This document shows, one piece after another, positions 3,733-5,219 of a DNA stretch of 5,219 nucleotides (its first letter is position 1; every line of letters begins with the position of its first letter). The DNA is from Anaerovibrio sp. Lineage in GTDB: Bacteria > Bacillota > Negativicutes > Selenomonadales > Selenomonadaceae. A program made the translations under genes and the position numbers. The stretch covers positions 1 through 5,219 of the forward strand of contig JAEDOE010000111.1 in NCBI GenBank assembly GCA_016302095.1. Reading direction: 5' to 3'. A model generated the notes under the pieces. It ran no database searches. It saw only the letters and a list, made by a program, of their open reading frames with translations, and was not told the origin of the DNA.

Positions 3733-5178
3733 TTACCAGTTGCTGTCACGCTTCCAGAAGCCCGGCTGCAGCATGGCAAGGAAGGTAAAAATCTCCAGCC
3801 TGCCAATAACCATGCACAGGCAGCAGACTATCTTGGTCATATCCGGCAAATCATAAAAGGTATAAGCCGCGCCAAATGCTACTCCCATGTTGCCCATGCA
3901 GGAAAGCCCCAGCATAATGGAATCCACCACCGGCAGCCCGTCAAAGTTAAAAAAGCAGGCCGCCACCAAAGCAATCATCACATACAGAAAGAAAAACCGC
4001 GCCACCCGGAAAACCACTGTAGAGGACTGGCTCTGGTCCTCCATCCTTACCCTGGCAATGCTGTTGGGATGCAGCTTTTCCTGAATAATCGTCCCCACCA
4101 TCTTCCAGAGGATAATCACCCGGGACAGCTTCATGCCACCTGCCGTAGAGCCGGCACAGCCCCCTGTCAGCATGGCGATAATGATGCAGTACTGGGAAAA
4201 AGCCGGCCACTGGTCAAAATTACAGGTGGACAAACCTGTAGAGGTCATGATGGAAGCCATCTGAAAAGCTCCATAACGCAAGGCCTCAGCAGCTCCCAGC
4301 CCCAGCCCATTAATCAGATTGAGTGCCACCAGCGGTGTTGCAAGCAAAAACATGGCCATGTACACCCGGAACTCCGTATCCTTCAGGATATGGCGGTAGC
4401 CTCTTTTCCAGCCCAGAAAATACAGCCCGAAGTTACCGCCGCCAATCAGCATGAAAACAATCAGCACAAGCTCCACCGGCAGGCTGTTGAAGTCCCCGGC
4501 ACTGCCGTTGGTGGTGGCAAAGCCCCCTGTGGCCACAGCGGACATGGCTAGATTAACCGAGTCAAAGAGGCTCAGGCCGCACAGCAGAAGCAAAGTCACC
4601 AGTACCAGCGAAAAGGCCACATACATGATGAGCAGGGCATTGGCAGTTTCCTTGATCCGGGGCACCACCCGGCTCTCGGAGGGACCCGCCCCCTCAGCGT
4701 TGAACATCCTGGCCGCACCGCTGCCCGGCTGGGGAAACAGGGCAATAAACAGTACGATTATTCCCAATCCTCCTACCCAGTGAGTAACGCCCCGCCACAA
4801 AATCAGGCTCCGGGGCACCACATCCAAATCGCTGATCACGGAACCGCCAGTGCAAGTCAGTCCGGAAAAGCTCTCAAAGAGGCTGTCCACCAGATTCAGC
4901 TGATGGGAGGCCAGAAATGGCAGTGCCGACACCACAGGTATCAAAAACCAGGCAATGCCGGTAATGGCAATTCCTTCCCGCAGGGTAAGATTTTCGTGCT
5001 CCAGCCTGCCCTTATTGTAAAAATAAACGCTCACCCCAAGGCTTATCAGGATGGTCCCGGCAAAATCCATGGCACACTCCTCACCCCACAGGAGTGCTGC
5101 CGCGAAGGGCACCCCCATGGAGAAGGTAACAAAGAACTGCAGGCGGCTCAGCACATACGCAATAACCTTCAAATTCAT
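3733..5178 (-). CDS. trkH: Trk potassium uptake membrane subunit TrkH
   Basis: This encodes 481 residues, matching the roughly 480 of typical TrkH; the two extra N-terminal helices favour TrkH over KtrB. Multiple membrane helices form four pore-loop repeats whose filter sequences are visible: TCTGGS (108-113), ATGGF (216-220), TSTGL (312-316) and MGNMGVAFG (428-436). The intramembrane gating loop GGCAGSTAGGMK (339-350) and the closing MVIGRLEIFT (457-466) are classic family signatures. TrkH conducts K+ across the cytoplasmic membrane and is gated by the nucleotide-binding TrkA ring, which is not seen in this window. The start is supported by AGGTGA at 5185-5190, 6 nt before the ATG. The gene is complete, with no broken motif, and converges on the terminator at 3664-3705. 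No promoter is visible before it, so it is probably co-transcribed with an upstream gene. Confidence 0.96.
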   Translation of the reverse strand: MNLKVIAYVLSRLQFFVTFSMGVPFAAALLWGEECAMDFAGTILISLGVSVYFYNKGRLEHENLTLREGIAITGIAWFLIPVVSALPFLASHQLNLVDSLFESFSGLTCTGGSVISDLDVVPRSLILWRGVTHWVGGLGIIVLFIALFPQPGSGAARMFNAEGAGPSESRVVPRIKETANALLIMYVAFSLVLVTLLLLCGLSLFDSVNLAMSAVATGGFATTNGSAGDFNSLPVELVLIVFMLIGGGNFGLYFLGWKRGYRHILKDTEFRVYMAMFLLATPLVALNLINGLGLGAAEALRYGAFQMASIMTSTGLSTCNFDQWPAFSQYCIIIAMLTGGCAGSTAGGMKLSRVIILWKMVGTIIQEKLHPNSIARVRMEDQSQSSTVVFRVARFFFLYVMIALVAACFFNFDGLPVVDSIMLGLSCMGNMGVAFGAAYTFYDLPDMTKIVCCLCMVIGRLEIFTFLAMLQPGFWKRDSNW

Positions 5179-5185
5179 CGCATTT

Positions 5186-5219
5186 CACCTACCACTGCCT
5201 TTCCTGAAGCCCGTTCCAG
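5186..5219 (-). other. Probable 3' end of a gene upstream of trkH, frame undecided
   Basis: All three minus-strand frames are open at the window edge. One ends WNGLQERQW at a TAG (5189-5191), has the most GC-rich third positions, and looks like the Trp-rich tail of a second TrkH. Another ends at a TGA that overlaps the trkH ATG by 4 nt (ATGA). A third ends at TGA at 5186-5188. About 34 bases are too few to decide; trkA or a second trkH are the expected neighbours. Confidence 0.25.

Noticed and set aside
3715..3736. Two AATATTTTAC direct repeats just after the trkH stop
   Set aside because: They are short, AT-only sequences next to a terminator, easily due to chance.

Overview
The window looks like chromosomal DNA from a Gram-negative-type Firmicute (Negativicutes, most likely a Selenomonas-like member of Selenomonadaceae). 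This is inferred, not proven. The support is a flavodoxin start of the Megasphaera type (VYWSGTGN), a DUF3793-type gene remnant beside it, a GmhA/SIS-type sugar-phosphate isomerase that would suit an LPS-making organism, mid-range GC coding sequence with strong GGAGG-type ribosome sites, and sigma-70-type promoters.

Left part (1-1490), all on the minus strand. The first 13 codons of a flavodoxin lie at the window edge. Just upstream of it, two near-identical 26-bp repeats sit exactly 60 bp apart. Next comes an 88-codon open frame (146-412) that carries only the C-terminal half of a DUF3793 family protein and has no start codon; it appears in no plus-strand frame and is best read as a truncated gene. 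Then comes a compact three-gene operon with its own promoter: a minimal nucleotidyltransferase (MNT), a HEPN-domain partner of the HI0074 type overlapping it by 29 nt, and a third small gene of unknown function starting 12 nt after the HEPN stop. MNT-HEPN pairs are known toxin-antitoxin modules (type VII, in which the toxin is silenced by AMPylation), and the catalytic motifs of both proteins are intact. The linked third gene and the truncated neighbour suggest a mobile defence or stability cassette that replaced part of the DUF3793 locus.

Middle part (1590-2950). A plus-strand gene for a 50-residue helical protein is driven by a promoter whose -35 box overlaps a terminator hairpin. Convergent to it is a two-gene minus-strand operon: an unrecognised 92-residue cytosolic protein, and 6 nt later a secreted or membrane-anchored Ala/Pro/Lys-rich protein with a Gly-rich hydrophobic segment. 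The promoter upstream of the pair fixes the start of the first gene.

Right part (2950-5219). A plus-strand SIS-domain phosphoheptose-isomerase-like gene ends in a strong terminator. Converging on the same terminator is a complete trkH potassium transporter gene, whose upstream edge abuts another gene that is cut off by the window.

The most interesting item is the MNT-HEPN-Orf3 operon, with its uncharacterised third gene and the gene remnant at its border.
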